The notes under the pieces are model-generated. The model ran no database searches and was not told the origin of the DNA. It saw only the letters and a program-made list of their open reading frames with translations. DNA of 64,000 bases from Iodobacter fluviatilis (GTDB lineage: Bacteria > Pseudomonadota > Gammaproteobacteria > Burkholderiales > Chitinibacteraceae): NCBI RefSeq assembly GCF_900451195.1, contig NZ_UGHR01000001.1, positions 3,258,931-3,322,930 on the forward strand. The letters run 5' to 3'. Position 1 is the stretch's first letter. Each line of letters begins with the position of its first letter. The translations under genes and the position numbers were made by a program. Of the stretch, positions 36,566-47,041 are shown one piece after another.

Positions 36566-37246
36566 GTGCGCATTCTGATTGTCGAAGATGAAAGCAAAAC
36601 GGCCGCGTATTTAAAACAGGGCTTAAGTGAGAGCGGCTATGCCATTGATATCGCCAGCAATGGCATTGATGGCTTACATAAAGCGCTAGAAGAAGAGTTT
36701 GATTTAATTGTTTTGGATGTGATGCTGCCTCTACTCGATGGTTGGGGTGTGCTTGATGGCCTGCGGCGCAGCAAGCAAACTCCAGTCCTCATGCTCACTG
36801 CACGTAGCCGGATTGATGATCGGGTGCGCGGGCTAGAATCGGGTGCGGATGATTACCTCCCTAAGCCCTTTGCCTTTCCTGAGCTGTTAGCTCGCATTAA
36901 AGTACTGCTTAAAAGAAATAATAAAGTGAGCCCCATCGAGACTTTGCAACTGGCAGGGCTAGAGCTAGATCCTGTTAAACATAAAGCCTACCGTAATCAA
37001 CACCAGATCGACCTGACTGCCCGCGAGTTTGCCCTGCTGCATTTGCTGATGCGCCGCCATGGCGAAGTGCTGACCCGCACGCTGATTGCTTCCAATGTTT
37101 GGGACGTTAATTTTGATACCGACACCAATATTGTGGATGTAGCCATTCGCCGTTTAAGAGGCAAAGTAGACGATGGCTTTAGCCCCAAGCTCATTCACAC
37201 CGTGCGTGGTGTGGGCTATGTTTTTGAAGTAAGGAATGAAGAATGA
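36566..37246 (+). CDS. cusR: Copper-responsive response regulator CusR/CopR
   Basis: GTG 36566 gives the standard OmpR-family start [20 protein letters not shown] and 226 aa; a TTG at 36530 would add 12 atypical residues. The receiver domain has phospho-acceptor Asp in [14 protein letters not shown] and switch Lys in YLPKPFAF. The winged-helix domain has [12 protein letters not shown] and [11 protein letters not shown]. The gene precedes cusS by 40 bp. It probably recognises the 17-bp boxes at 27770, 27874, 35511 and 35616. Confidence 0.9.
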   Translation: MRILIVEDESKTAAYLKQGLSESGYAIDIASNGIDGLHKALEEEFDLIVLDVMLPLLDGWGVLDGLRRSKQTPVLMLTARSRIDDRVRGLESGADDYLPKPFAFPELLARIKVLLKRNNKVSPIETLQLAGLELDPVKHKAYRNQHQIDLTAREFALLHLLMRRHGEVLTRTLIASNVWDVNFDTDTNIVDVAIRRLRGKVDDGFSPKLIHTVRGVGYVFEVRNEE

Positions 37247-37286
37247 TCGCCGTGCTCAGTGAGCTTTCTCAGGCGAGATATCAAGC

Positions 37287-38651
37287 ATGAAAGTGCCAAA
37301 ATCTTTAGCTTGGCGGGTAGGCGGCATGGTGGGGATATTCTGTGCCATCTTGGTTTTTTTAATTGCGATTGGAACAGATCACTTATTACGTTTGGCTTTA
37401 GATAAACGGGCCAAAACGGAACTGATCGGCAAAATGGAAGTTTTGCAGCAAGTGCTCAATGCCAATACGAGCGCTGATGAATCCAAGCTCTCCGCACAAT
37501 TAGTCGGCCATCCTTATTTACACTGGGCCCTCGTTTCAGACTCAACCGTTTTAAAAAGTTCGGACCCTTTTGCCAGAGAGCAAGCCCTTGCCCAAGCCCT
37601 TGCCCAATTTAAATGGGCCGCCGGTGTATTCACTAGAAAAAACAACCTAGGTGATCCTATCTTACTAGGCATTCAAGCGCACCCTACACAAGCACAATGG
37701 TTACTGGTTTTTTTAGAAAGGGAAAGTGATCAAAAACTACTACTTCTATTTCGTCAATCACAGGCTTTAGCGCTACCATTTGCGGTGTTATTTATTGCGC
37801 TAGGCTCATGGCTGGTTGCTAAGCGCGCTTTGCAGCCCTTGCAAACCTTTAATGCCTTGGTGAGCTCTGTGACCGCAGCATCATTACATGCCCGATTAGG
37901 TATTGAAGCAGTACCAAGCGAATTACAAGAACTAGCAATCAGCTTTAACGGCATGTTGCAGCGCTTAGAGAATAGCGTTGAACGATTATCACAATTCTCT
38001 GCCGACCTAGCGCATGAAATGCGTACGCCATTGAGTAATGTATTGGGCGACATTCAGGTCAATCTGAGTAAAACTCGCGAGGTGGCGGATTATCAGCGCG
38101 TATTGGCCTCGGCCGAAGAAGAGCTACTACGGCTAAATCGTTTAATTAATGATCTTTTGTTTCTAGCCAATGCGGAGCAAGCCGAACAGGCTTTGAATCT
38201 AGAAGAAATAGACTTAAAACCGCTAATTGAAATGTTATTTGATTTTTTTGATGCGCTTGCCGAAAGCAAAAACATTCAACTCATACTGAGCGGCAGCGGG
38301 CAGCTCTTGGCCGATAAATCCATGCTGCAACGAGCCCTAAGCAATCTACTCTCAAATGCAATCCGGCACGCTGATCTTGCCAGCATCATTACCGTGGCTA
38401 TAGAGCAAGATCAGCAGGCACTGGATATTGCTATTACAAATCGTGGAGAGATAATTCCTCCTGAACATCATGCACACTTATTTGAGCGTTTCTATCGAGT
38501 AGATCCTGCCCGCAGCCGCAACGATGGAGGCTCAGGATTGGGCCTCGCCATTATTTCCTCAATCATGAAACTACATCATGGTGATGTCGAGGTAAGAAGC
38601 AGTTCAAATACCACGACGTTTCGACTTCGCTTTAAAGATACACCAAGATAA
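37287..38651 (+). CDS. cusS: Heavy-metal sensor histidine kinase CusS
   Basis: The 454-aa kinase has two membrane segments (about 10-30 and 160-180) around a periplasmic sensing loop and a HAMP region. The H-box is LAHEMRTPLSNVLGD and the ATPase domain carries NLLSNAIRHA and GGSGLGLAIISSIM. The kinase autophosphorylates in response to periplasmic Cu(I)/Ag(I) and activates CusR. It is co-transcribed with cusR and ends at a strong bidirectional terminator facing cusF. Confidence 0.92.
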   Translation: MKVPKSLAWRVGGMVGIFCAILVFLIAIGTDHLLRLALDKRAKTELIGKMEVLQQVLNANTSADESKLSAQLVGHPYLHWALVSDSTVLKSSDPFAREQALAQALAQFKWAAGVFTRKNNLGDPILLGIQAHPTQAQWLLVFLERESDQKLLLLFRQSQALALPFAVLFIALGSWLVAKRALQPLQTFNALVSSVTAASLHARLGIEAVPSELQELAISFNGMLQRLENSVERLSQFSADLAHEMRTPLSNVLGDIQVNLSKTREVADYQRVLASAEEELLRLNRLINDLLFLANAEQAEQALNLEEIDLKPLIEMLFDFFDALAESKNIQLILSGSGQLLADKSMLQRALSNLLSNAIRHADLASIITVAIEQDQQALDIAITNRGEIIPPEHHAHLFERFYRVDPARSRNDGGSGLGLAIISSIMKLHHGDVEVRSSSNTTTFRLRFKDTPR

Positions 38652-38674
38652 GAATGGGCAAGGTGCATAAGCTA

Positions 38675-38710
38675 AATTAGATAAGGCGGCCAAAGCCGCC
38701 TTATCTAATT
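38675..38710. terminator. Bidirectional terminator between cusS and cusF
   Basis: A perfect 16-bp stem (AATTAGATAAGGCGGC and complement) has a 4-base loop between convergent genes; its 3' arm overlaps the cusF stop codon. Confidence 0.92.
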
Positions 38711-39059
38711 AGCGAACAGGTTTTATTGCACTCACGGTTGTGGGCATGCTTGTTCCTTCGGCTTGCAATTCGAAAGCCACTTGATGACCGATCTCTAATC
38801 CTTTTAATAGTGAACGGTGAGCCACTTTGAAACCCATGGTCATCGCGGGCCAGTTGAGTTCTTTAATGGGTTGATGGGCCAAGATAATGATTCCTTCTTT
38901 TTCTTTAATCCCTTTAATGATCCCAGAGCCTTTTATTGTTTGTACCACCAATTTGGGCATTGTACTGTGATCCATATTTTCCATTGATGTTGCATTACTA
39001 GGAGAAGCAAGCATCAAACTGATGAGCAGCAAAATAGTAATGGAAAGTGATTTTTGCAT
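38709..39059 (-). CDS. cusF: CusF periplasmic copper/silver chaperone
   Basis: The 116-aa protein has a signal peptide (SITILLLISLMLASPSNA), a Met/His-rich linker (MENMDHSTMP) and an OB-fold domain with the canonical Cu(I)/Ag(I) motif [16 protein letters not shown] (His, Trp, two Met). It delivers metal to CusCBA. It is the last gene of the cus operon, 13 bp after cusA. Confidence 0.92.
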   Translation of the reverse strand: MQKSLSITILLLISLMLASPSNATSMENMDHSTMPKLVVQTIKGSGIIKGIKEKEGIIILAHQPIKELNWPAMTMGFKVAHRSLLKGLEIGHQVAFELQAEGTSMPTTVSAIKPVR

Positions 39060-39072
39060 GAAAAAATCCTTT

Positions 39073-42000
39073 TTACAGTGAAGTTGTACTTAAAAGGCTG
39101 GAGCCACGGCGGCGACGCATTAAGTAATACGCCGCAGGAATCACAAACATGGAGAGCAGCGGTGCAGTGATCATGCCGCCAACCATGGGGGCGGCGATTC
39201 GGCTCATAACTTCTGAGCCTGCACCGCTGCCCCATAGAATCGGCAACAGACCAGCCAAGATGACTGAAACGGTCATGGCTTTGGGGCGCACTCTGAGCAC
39301 CGCGCCTTCACGAATTGCATCCAAGATTACGGCCAGCTCTAGTGGCCCATCGCCTACTTGCCGCTTCTCTAATGCCTGCTTGAGATACAGCAGCATGATC
39401 ACGCCAAATTCAGCCGATACCCCAGCCAGCGCAATAAAGCCGACTCCGGTGGTGATGGATAGGTGATAGCCCAGCATATACAGAAACCACATACCGCCCA
39501 CCAGCGCGAAGGGCAGCGTGGCCAAAATCAGTAGCGCTTCATCGATACGCCTAAAGGTGAGGTAAAGCAGCACAAAGATAATCATCAGCGTGGCTGGGAT
39601 CACTAACTTGAGCTTGGCATTGGCGCGTTCTAAAAACTCAAACTGCCCTGAGTAGGCCACGCTTACGCCGGGACTGAGGGTGACTTGGCTATCAATGGCG
39701 GTTTGCAGACGCTGCACCACGCTGACTAGATCGCTATCCCTTACATCAATATAAATCCACGAGGCAAGGCGGCCGTTTTCGCTTTTAAGCATGGGCGGGC
39801 CATCGGTGATGCTGATTTTGGCGACCGATCCCAAGGTAATTTGCTGGCCGTTCGCCGTCACAATCGGCAAATTACGCAGCGCCTCGGGGGAATCTCTTAG
39901 CTCACGCGGATAGCGCACATTGATCGGGTAGCGGGCCGTACCTTCTACTGTTTCACCGACGTTTTCACCGCCAATCAAGCGGGCGACCACCGATTGCACA
40001 TCGGCCACATTCAGGCCGTAGCGAGCGGCGGCTGCGCGCTTGATATCCACATCGATATAGCGTCCACCACTGAGCCGCTCGGCCAAGGCCGATGAAACGC
40101 CGTTGACAGTTTTGGCGACTTTTTCGATGGCAATTGCGGTGGCATCGATGCTGGCGATGTCGGTGCCTGCCACCTTAATGCCGATGGGGCTTTTAATACC
40201 GGTGGCTAACATGTCGATACGGTTGCGAATTGGCGGTACCCATAGATTAGCAAGGCCGGGGATTTGCACTGTGCGATCGAGTTCTTCCACCAGTTTTTTT
40301 GGTGTCATGCCGGGCCGCCATTGATCTTGCGGCTTAAAGTGGATGGTGGTTTCAAACATCTCCATAGGCGAGTTATCGGTGGCGGTTTCTGCTCGGCCTG
40401 CTTTACCAAAGACGGTGGCGACTTCGGGGATGGTCTTGATGAGGCGATCGCTTTGCTGCAGTAACTCGGCGGCTTTGGCGGCGGAAAGGCCAGGCAAGGC
40501 GCTGGGCATATACAGTAAATCGCCCTCATTCATTTGCGGCAGAAACTCGCCGCCTAATTGGCTCGCTGGCCAGAGCGCGGTGATAAACACCAAGACCGCC
40601 ACGATTAAGGTGGTTTTAGGGCGTTTGAGCACCGCTTCTAGCATCGGGGAATACACCTTGACCAAAAAGCGATTCAAGGGATTACGGTTTTCATCGGGAA
40701 TAGCGCCGCGTATCCAATAGCCCATCAAAATCGGCACTAGCGTAATGGATATCCCCGCTGCCGCTGCCATGGCGTAGGTTTTGGTAAAGGCGAGCGGGCC
40801 AAAGAGTCGGCCTTCTTGCGCTTCTAAAGTAAAAATCGGAATAAAAGACAGGGTGATAATCAACAGGCTAAAAAATAGAGCAGGCCCCACTTCGGCGGCG
40901 GCGTGGCCGATGACTTGCCAATGCTCGGCACCCACTAGTTTTTCACCAGGATGAGCATGGGCCCATTCTTCGAGCTTTTTATGCGCGTTTTCTATCATCA
41001 CCACGGCGGCGTCGACCATGGCCCCGATGGCAATGGCAATGCCGCCTAGCGACATAATATTCGCGTTTACCCCCTGATAATGCATCACGATAAACGCTGC
41101 TAATACGCCCAGCGGCAGGGAAATAATCGCCACCAGCGCCGAGCGTAGATGCCATAGAAACACGGCACAGACGAGGGCGACGACGATAAATTCCTCGAGC
41201 AGTTTATGGCTGAGATTCTCCACCGCATGGTCGATTAACTGGCTGCGATCATAGGTGGTGACGATCTCTACTCCAGCTGGCAGGCTTTTCTTTAGCTGCT
41301 CTAGCTTGGTGTGCACCGCGCTAATTGTAGCGCGGGCGTTTTTGCCTGAGCGTAAAATCACCACGCCACCGGCCACTTCACCTTCGCCATTTAACTCGGC
41401 AATGCCACGGCGCATTTCTGGCCCAATCTGGATGCGCGCCACATCCCCTAACTGCACCGCCACGCCATTGGCCGATGTTTTAAGGGGAATGGTTCTAAAA
41501 TCATCCAGCGTTTTTAAATAGCCGCTGGCACGTACCATATATTCGCTTTCAGCCAGCTCAATCACCGCGCCACCGGTTTCTTGATTGGCTTTTGCCATTG
41601 CATCGATGACCGCATCATGGCTGATGGCATAGCTGGCTAACTTCAGTGGATCAAGCACCACCTGATATTGCTTGACCATGCCGCCAATCGACGCCACTTC
41701 GGCCACATTGGGCAGGGTTTTAAGCTCGTATTTAAGAAACCAATCTTGCAAACTGCGCAAATCGGCCAAGCTATGCTTGCCGCTTTTATCGACCAGCGCA
41801 TATTCATAAATCCAGCCCACCCCTGTGGCATCTGGCCCCAAGGCGGGGCGAGCTGCGGCGGGTAATTTAGCTTGCACTTGATTTAAGTATTCTAAAACGC
41901 GAGAACGCGCCCAATAGAGGTCGGTGTTGTCATCAAACAAAACGTAGACATAAGAATCACCAAAAAAAGAAAATCCCCTGACGGTTTTAACGCCTGGCAC

Positions 42001-42225
42001 AGACAGCATGGTGGTGGTGAGCGGATACGTGACTTGATCCTCCACAATCCTCGGCGCTTGCCCCGCATAAGGCGTGCGAATAATTACCTGCACATCGGAT
42101 AAATCCGGCAAGGCGTCAATAGGTGCATTTTTAACCGCCCAAACGCCCCAAGCCACCAGCATAACGGTAGCGAGCAAGACTAAAAAACGGTTACGAATCG
42201 ACCAGTAAATGACTTTGGCAATCAT
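39073..42225 (-). CDS. cusA: CusA-type heavy-metal RND efflux pump
   Basis: The 1050-aa inner-membrane proton antiporter is of the HME-RND class. It starts [18 protein letters not shown]. Characteristic stretches are [32 protein letters not shown] and the membrane helices around residues 340-560 and 870-1040. The family exports Cu(I)/Ag(I) through a methionine relay. The start overlaps cusB by four bases. Length is normal and no disruption was seen. Confidence 0.95.
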   Translation of the reverse strand: MIAKVIYWSIRNRFLVLLATVMLVAWGVWAVKNAPIDALPDLSDVQVIIRTPYAGQAPRIVEDQVTYPLTTTMLSVPGVKTVRGFSFFGDSYVYVLFDDNTDLYWARSRVLEYLNQVQAKLPAAARPALGPDATGVGWIYEYALVDKSGKHSLADLRSLQDWFLKYELKTLPNVAEVASIGGMVKQYQVVLDPLKLASYAISHDAVIDAMAKANQETGGAVIELAESEYMVRASGYLKTLDDFRTIPLKTSANGVAVQLGDVARIQIGPEMRRGIAELNGEGEVAGGVVILRSGKNARATISAVHTKLEQLKKSLPAGVEIVTTYDRSQLIDHAVENLSHKLLEEFIVVALVCAVFLWHLRSALVAIISLPLGVLAAFIVMHYQGVNANIMSLGGIAIAIGAMVDAAVVMIENAHKKLEEWAHAHPGEKLVGAEHWQVIGHAAAEVGPALFFSLLIITLSFIPIFTLEAQEGRLFGPLAFTKTYAMAAAAGISITLVPILMGYWIRGAIPDENRNPLNRFLVKVYSPMLEAVLKRPKTTLIVAVLVFITALWPASQLGGEFLPQMNEGDLLYMPSALPGLSAAKAAELLQQSDRLIKTIPEVATVFGKAGRAETATDNSPMEMFETTIHFKPQDQWRPGMTPKKLVEELDRTVQIPGLANLWVPPIRNRIDMLATGIKSPIGIKVAGTDIASIDATAIAIEKVAKTVNGVSSALAERLSGGRYIDVDIKRAAAARYGLNVADVQSVVARLIGGENVGETVEGTARYPINVRYPRELRDSPEALRNLPIVTANGQQITLGSVAKISITDGPPMLKSENGRLASWIYIDVRDSDLVSVVQRLQTAIDSQVTLSPGVSVAYSGQFEFLERANAKLKLVIPATLMIIFVLLYLTFRRIDEALLILATLPFALVGGMWFLYMLGYHLSITTGVGFIALAGVSAEFGVIMLLYLKQALEKRQVGDGPLELAVILDAIREGAVLRVRPKAMTVSVILAGLLPILWGSGAGSEVMSRIAAPMVGGMITAPLLSMFVIPAAYYLMRRRRGSSLLSTTSL

Positions 42226-43718
42226 GGCTGACCTCCCGTGGCAACGACCTTAATGTTTTGCACCACGCTGCCCTGCTCAATAAAGGAGAAATTCACCTGC
42301 TGGCCGACGCGAATTCCCTTGGCTAGATTGGGGGTGGCCAAGGGAAAAGGCATTGTCATGGCGGGCCAGTTGAGGGAAGCAATCGCACCGTGCTCTAGCG
42401 TAATTTGCTTGCTGTCGATAGCTTTAACGATGCCTTGGCCTTGGTGTGTTGCTTGAACAGGGGCGGTGGTAGCGTGGTCGGAATGGGCTGAGGTGGCGGC
42501 AGAAGCCGCAGGGTTCATCCTTGCCAATACCCCACGCAAGCTGGCCTCTGAATCAATCATAAATTGCCCAGACACCACAATCTGCTCACCTTCTTTTAAA
42601 CCGGAAATAATTTCAGTTTGCCCTTGATGCTCGCGGCCTGTTTTGACGTCACTGGGTGTAAAGCGCCCTTGGCCGTCGCTCATAATCACCACGCTGCGTT
42701 TGCCGGTGGCGATAATGCTTTCGCTAGGGACAAGCAATGCCGAGCTGCTATCAGGGTTGTCCAGAGCAATGCGTGCAAACATGCCGGGGCGCAGCAGCCC
42801 CTTGGGGTTAGGAACCTCGGCCCGTACTCTTAGGCTACGTGTTTCCTTATTCAGCTCAGGCACGAGAGCGGTGACTTTGCCGCTGATCGGCGCATTGGGC
42901 TGGGCCGTAAAAAGGGCGTGAATTGGTGCTCCGATTTTGAGCGTGGCAGCTTGGGCCTCAGGCACTTCGGCCTCGATCCACACGCTGGACAATCCATTAA
43001 TCCGCGCCAGAGGCGCACCAAGGCTCAGTACCATGCCTTGCCGTACGGATAGCTCGGCAATCATGCCGCTGCGGGGCGCGGTGATAGTAATGGTGGCTTG
43101 CGGCTGGCCACTTTGTTTTAGGCGGGTAATCTGTGTCGTGCTCATGCCAAGCTGCTGCAGGCGAGAGAGCATAGCACCTGCTAGCTCGGCATCATGGCGT
43201 AGTGCTAGATATTCATTTTGTGCTGCCAGCCATTCGGGCACGCGTACCTCGGCAATCGGTGTTCCGGCTTGAATGATATCGCCGCTTGCCAGTGGATATA
43301 CCCGCTCCACAATGCCATTGCTACGTGCTTGCACAATGGCCACGTCTCGATCGTTAAACACCACGCTACCGGGCACTTCTATTCCCTGCGATATCGTGCC
43401 GCGCTGAGCGGTGGCCAACTTAAGACCGGTGTTTTGTGTGAGGCTCGGATTGATCTTAATACTGGCATTTGCCGTGGATGAAGATGAATCAGCGGTATCG
43501 GCATAGCGAGGCACCAGCTCCATGTCCATAAAGGGAGATTTACCTGGCTGATCGAAATGCTGTTCTGGCTTCATCGGGTCGTACCAATAAAGGGCTTTGC
43601 GGGCTTCGACGGGAGCACTGGCGGTGGCGTGGTTTGGCGTTGGCTTTAGCCACCAACCTGCGGCAGTTCCAATAAAAAGGGCGGCGATGGCTAAGGCGAT
43701 GGTACTGTTGCGAGTCAT
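42222..43718 (-). CDS. cusB: CusB membrane-fusion protein with fused CusF domain
   Basis: The 498-aa periplasmic adaptor has an N-terminal membrane anchor, then a heavy-metal-binding segment ([20 protein letters not shown]...DMELVP, about 44-70). The lipoyl and beta-barrel adaptor domains follow (to about 400). A fused C-terminal CusF-like domain (about 427-498) carries [18 protein letters not shown]. It links the CusA pump to an outer-membrane duct and can accept Cu(I) itself. It is translationally coupled to cusA by an ATGA overlap. Confidence 0.93.
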   Translation of the reverse strand: MTRNSTIALAIAALFIGTAAGWWLKPTPNHATASAPVEARKALYWYDPMKPEQHFDQPGKSPFMDMELVPRYADTADSSSSTANASIKINPSLTQNTGLKLATAQRGTISQGIEVPGSVVFNDRDVAIVQARSNGIVERVYPLASGDIIQAGTPIAEVRVPEWLAAQNEYLALRHDAELAGAMLSRLQQLGMSTTQITRLKQSGQPQATITITAPRSGMIAELSVRQGMVLSLGAPLARINGLSSVWIEAEVPEAQAATLKIGAPIHALFTAQPNAPISGKVTALVPELNKETRSLRVRAEVPNPKGLLRPGMFARIALDNPDSSSALLVPSESIIATGKRSVVIMSDGQGRFTPSDVKTGREHQGQTEIISGLKEGEQIVVSGQFMIDSEASLRGVLARMNPAASAATSAHSDHATTAPVQATHQGQGIVKAIDSKQITLEHGAIASLNWPAMTMPFPLATPNLAKGIRVGQQVNFSFIEQGSVVQNIKVVATGGQP

Positions 43719-43720
43719 GA

Positions 43721-44937
43721 TTAATGGCCTCCAGTCAGGAAGAAGATTTGTGCCTGAATGGCAGCAAGGCGGGAGGTCAGATCAAGTGCGCGTAATTGGG
43801 CTACTCTTTTCGTTTTGCGCGCTTCAAGTACTGCATTGCTATTCGCTTTGCCAGATTGCAGGCCTGCTAAGGCCAGCTCAGTTTGCTTTTGAATTAAGGG
43901 CAGTGTTTGTTGCTTTAGCCTTTGCAACTGGCTATTGAGTGCATTACCTTGCGCATTTAACTCGGCATATTGCTGACGATAGCCCGCACTACGAGCGGTT
44001 TTTTCTGCTTCGGCTCGTTGCAAGTTGGCGGTAGCGGCAGCGATTTTGGGGTCTTGCCGTGAGGCGGTAAAAAACGGCAGGTCAAAAGAAACCTTCACCA
44101 TCGCTTGGTTTTGCCCCATATCGCTGCGCTGCAGCGCCAGCTCCAAGCCCCAGTCGGGCCGCTTGCCTGCTTCCATCAGAGCCAATTCGGCACGGGCGGC
44201 GCTAATTTGCGAGCTGGCCGCGTGCAGATCGGGCTGCTGGCTAAATTGGTCAGATTGATCGTTGGAAGTTGGCTCGCGTTGCCATACAGGGAGTGAGCCA
44301 CTGATGGGCTCGGCGGCGCGATCTGGCCCAATCCAGCGTGCCAATAGCGCGCGTGCCTGTTGAATCTCACTGTTTAAGTCATCGCGCGCGTCGGCTAATT
44401 GCTGGGTTTCTAGCTGTGCGGCTAAGGCACTGTCGACTGTGCCCCCCCTGCTATAGCTGCGCGACTGAGGTTTAAGCTGTTTTGATTTTCGATGACTTGC
44501 GCATCAAGAATCTGATCTTTTTCTTGCGTGTAATAGAGGCTTAGCCAAGCGAGTGTGGTGGCGCGTTGTACATTAAGCTGTGCAAAGCGATACTGGGCGC
44601 TACTGGCTTGCCACGCTGCCGTGGCGATTTGGCGCTCCGCTGCCCGCTTGCCCGCATTAGGAAACTCCTGCATCAGGCCAATGCTGCGCATTGATTTGCC
44701 AATACGGTATTGGTCTTCTCCCTCTAGCGGAAGGTTATCAATGGCAAAAGAGAGCTTAGGGTCAGGTAAAGCACCAGCAGATAGCGTTAAAGATTGAGCT
44801 GCAGCAGCGCCTGATCGACTGACAATGAGATCAGGGGCGTAATTTTGAGCCGCAACGAGGGCCTCATCTAAGGTCAGTGCCTGTGCGCTGGCCACGCAGA
44901 GTAAGAGCACAATGCTGCGAAGTGCATAAGGAAACAT
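43721..44937 (-). pseudogene. cusC: CusC/TolC-type outer-membrane protein, frameshifted at a G7 tract
   Basis: The upstream half (44937-44422) encodes a signal peptide and the first efflux domain, ending ...AAIAGGAQSTVP. The downstream half (from about 44440 to 43721) continues in another frame with DSALAAQLETQQLADARDDL and ends FFLTGGH. The break is at seven Gs on the coding strand (44442-44448). A tract of five or eight would restore one protein of about 405 aa. It may be a real mutation, slippage-based on/off variation or a sequencing homopolymer error. It is adjacent to cusB and should be the cognate duct. Confidence 0.8.
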
Positions 44938-45039
44938 GAGTGTTTCTCCAGATCATACTGAATACGAAACACCAAGACATGAAGGCGAGCGAAGACACGC
45001 CGCAGTCCTAGTGATGTTCAAATGGATCAGAGAAATAGG

Positions 45040-45435
45040 CTAGTTGCGAAAGACTTGATATTGGATACGTAAGGGCGGGGAGGATGCGAGCAGTGTAGGT
45101 GGCGCTGTTAATTGCTGATTAGCCATCGGCAAATAGCTATCGAATAAAGGCGCAAGATAAAACAGGGTAAATAGCTGTGGGGCAGGCAGATCAGGTGTTT
45201 TATGTGCTTCTGATTGCGAATCTTTTTGGCAGTGTGCTTTACACACTAAAGGCTGTTGATTGGCCTTCATTTCGACACAATCACTCATGTCGGCCATTTG
45301 CATCATAACAGGCGTAGTAGGCAAGCTTGCTAGAGCATCCGCGCAGGCATAAGCAGCTACAACGAACTGGCTGAATGTCAGCAAGATCATCATAAACAGG
45401 ACTGCGAGCGGATGAGCTAAAAAGCGATGTTTCAT
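45040..45435 (-). CDS. Cys/Met-rich secreted or membrane protein leading the cus operon
   Basis: ATG 45435 gives 131 aa; an earlier start at 45483 adds 16 residues. A hydrophobic segment (LAVLFMMILLTFSQFVVAAYAC) acts as signal or anchor. A Met/Cys/His-rich region follows (MMQMADMSDCVEM, CKAHCQKD) and then a second hydrophobic stretch. Similar short proteins head cusCBA operons, and a role in copper binding is inferred. It is about 100 bp upstream of cusC on the same strand. Confidence 0.6.
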   Translation of the reverse strand: MKHRFLAHPLAVLFMMILLTFSQFVVAAYACADALASLPTTPVMMQMADMSDCVEMKANQQPLVCKAHCQKDSQSEAHKTPDLPAPQLFTLFYLAPLFDSYLPMANQQLTAPPTLLASSPPLRIQYQVFRN

Positions 45436-45700
45436 GAGCCTAGCTATTAGTGGGTGCAGTGTGAGCTTACAGTAGTGTGGCACAAACTTTTTGATAATGC
45501 TTAAGATTGGACGTTGTTATCGCTTAAAGCGGCATACCAACAACTCCTTTAAAGGTGCGGCTTGGGAGCAAGTCATGTCGCAAACAATATTCCCTGTTTA
45601 TTATGCTTTCATAAAATATTTATTTTTTTAATTACTTCTACTCAGTTCTTAGGGCTAGTCTTTTGCAGGTCAATGTCCCAGCGATTGGCTTCTTTGACCT

Positions 45701-45940
45701 TTATTTTTCTTTTTCAGTAATGACCATCTCACGAATAGACACAAGCAAAGCTAATTTCTGTTCTTCATTTAGTACTTCAGCAGCCTGAAGAATAGAGGCC
45801 GTCAATTCATTCTCACAGTAAAAATAAGCAACTGGCACATCAAGCACGTTCGCAATACGTTTAAGCGTATCGAAGTCGGGTGTGTGCTCCCCACGTTCGT
45901 ATTGGTTCATGCGTGCGCTAGCATTATTGGGATTGCGCAT
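45701..45940 (-). pseudogene. N-terminally truncated XRE-type regulator
   Basis: The 79-residue reading frame contains the second half of an XRE helix-turn-helix and its C-terminal part (NASARMNQYERGEHTPDFDTLKRIANVLDVPVAYFY). Intact relatives have about 25 further residues with the first helices. Upstream there is an in-frame stop within about 25 bases and no recognisable helix 1. It is probably a remnant of a regulator that sat beside the tns genes. Confidence 0.6.
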
Positions 45941-46118
45941 GCCACCCCATCCAAGCGTGCAGTATCAGAGCACGACGCGCTCGATATACTGAAGCATGAT
46001 CCTTCATGCATCGCAAGCTTGATATCGCAAAAAGAGTCGCACGTAGGTCATTAAAACAAGCTGCAGCTTTGATGACGCACCGTTTTACTGATCTAATTGA
46101 AGTGTTTCAATACTCAGG

Positions 46119-46140
46119 TAGATAGGCGAGAGCCTATCTA
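46119..46140. promoter_or_regulatory. Perfect inverted repeat upstream of tnsA
   Basis: TAGATAGGC (46119-46127) and GCCTATCTA (46132-46140) are separated by GAGA, about 45 bp before the tnsA start. It could be an operator or an RNA hairpin controlling the tns operon. Confidence 0.6.
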
Positions 46141-46185
46141 TCGCGGTTATACTTATGATTGATTTTATTTACAAAGGTTGAAATA

Positions 46186-47040
46186 GTGCGGGGTCGACGA
46201 TTTAAAACACAAGCGGATATAGACCGTTATATTAGCCAAGGATACGGTCAGGGAGAAGGGCCTCAATACCTGCCTTGGCTCCGAGTACAAGATGTTCCCT
46301 CAAAAGGGAGATCACGCAAAGTACAGGGAACAAAGGTAGATCGTCTTCACCATCTACTTTCCGATGTAGAGTTTGCCTGCTTTCTTACCTTAGAGTTCTC
46401 CGAACAAGTCATCGACATCAGGGAGCAATTTCCGCTATTTCCCACAGAGCAAGCGATTGACATCGCCAATCAACTCGGAATCCGCTACCCGCTCTACCGT
46501 GGCACACAACTGCATTTTGTCATGACCACAGATTTCTTGATCACGTTACAAGCTACCGACGGCACACGCTATCTTGCCGCGCGTTCGGTCAAAACCGAGG
46601 GCGATCTATTACCCTCCAGTGAATTAAAACGCACAATCGAAAAATTAGAACTAGAGAAAGCGCTGTTGCAAGTGCAAGGTGTGCATGACTGGAAACTCGT
46701 CACGGAAAAGACCATGGGGGCCACACTTATAGAGAATCTGATCTGGTTACGCAAAGGAAAAACTCTGGAGCGCCACCTTCTCAAACCGGACACGCACTCA
46801 CAATTCATACATGCGTTAGAATTCTATGCCAATAAAGAGCGCACATTGGCGTCGGTCATCCGTGCTTCTGCAACATCAACCCATATCCCTTACACCGACG
46901 GCATCCTCCTTTTTAAGTATTTGGTGTTGAATAAGAATATCTGCTTTGACATCACTAAACAAGAATTGAAGCTGACCGGGTTTTGTCCATTGTTGACAGC
47001 AAGTAATATGCCCGTATCCAAGGTATTAAAGGCCGCATAA
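46186..47040 (+). CDS. tnsA: Tn7-type transposase subunit TnsA
   Basis: GTG 46186, with AAAGG nine bases upstream, gives 284 aa; a TTG at 46159 is weaker. TnsA is the restriction-endonuclease-like subunit that cuts the 5' ends of the element so that it moves by cut-and-paste. Expected catalytic positions are Glu62 (SDVEF), Asp116 (MTTDFL) and Lys136 (ARSVKTEGD). The stretch EQVIDIREQFPLFPTEQAIDIANQLGIRYP is typical of the family. It is the first gene of tnsABCD, and tnsB begins 1 bp after its stop. Confidence 0.95.
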   Translation: MRGRRFKTQADIDRYISQGYGQGEGPQYLPWLRVQDVPSKGRSRKVQGTKVDRLHHLLSDVEFACFLTLEFSEQVIDIREQFPLFPTEQAIDIANQLGIRYPLYRGTQLHFVMTTDFLITLQATDGTRYLAARSVKTEGDLLPSSELKRTIEKLELEKALLQVQGVHDWKLVTEKTMGATLIENLIWLRKGKTLERHLLKPDTHSQFIHALEFYANKERTLASVIRASATSTHIPYTDGILLFKYLVLNKNICFDITKQELKLTGFCPLLTASNMPVSKVLKAA

Positions 47041-47041
47041 T

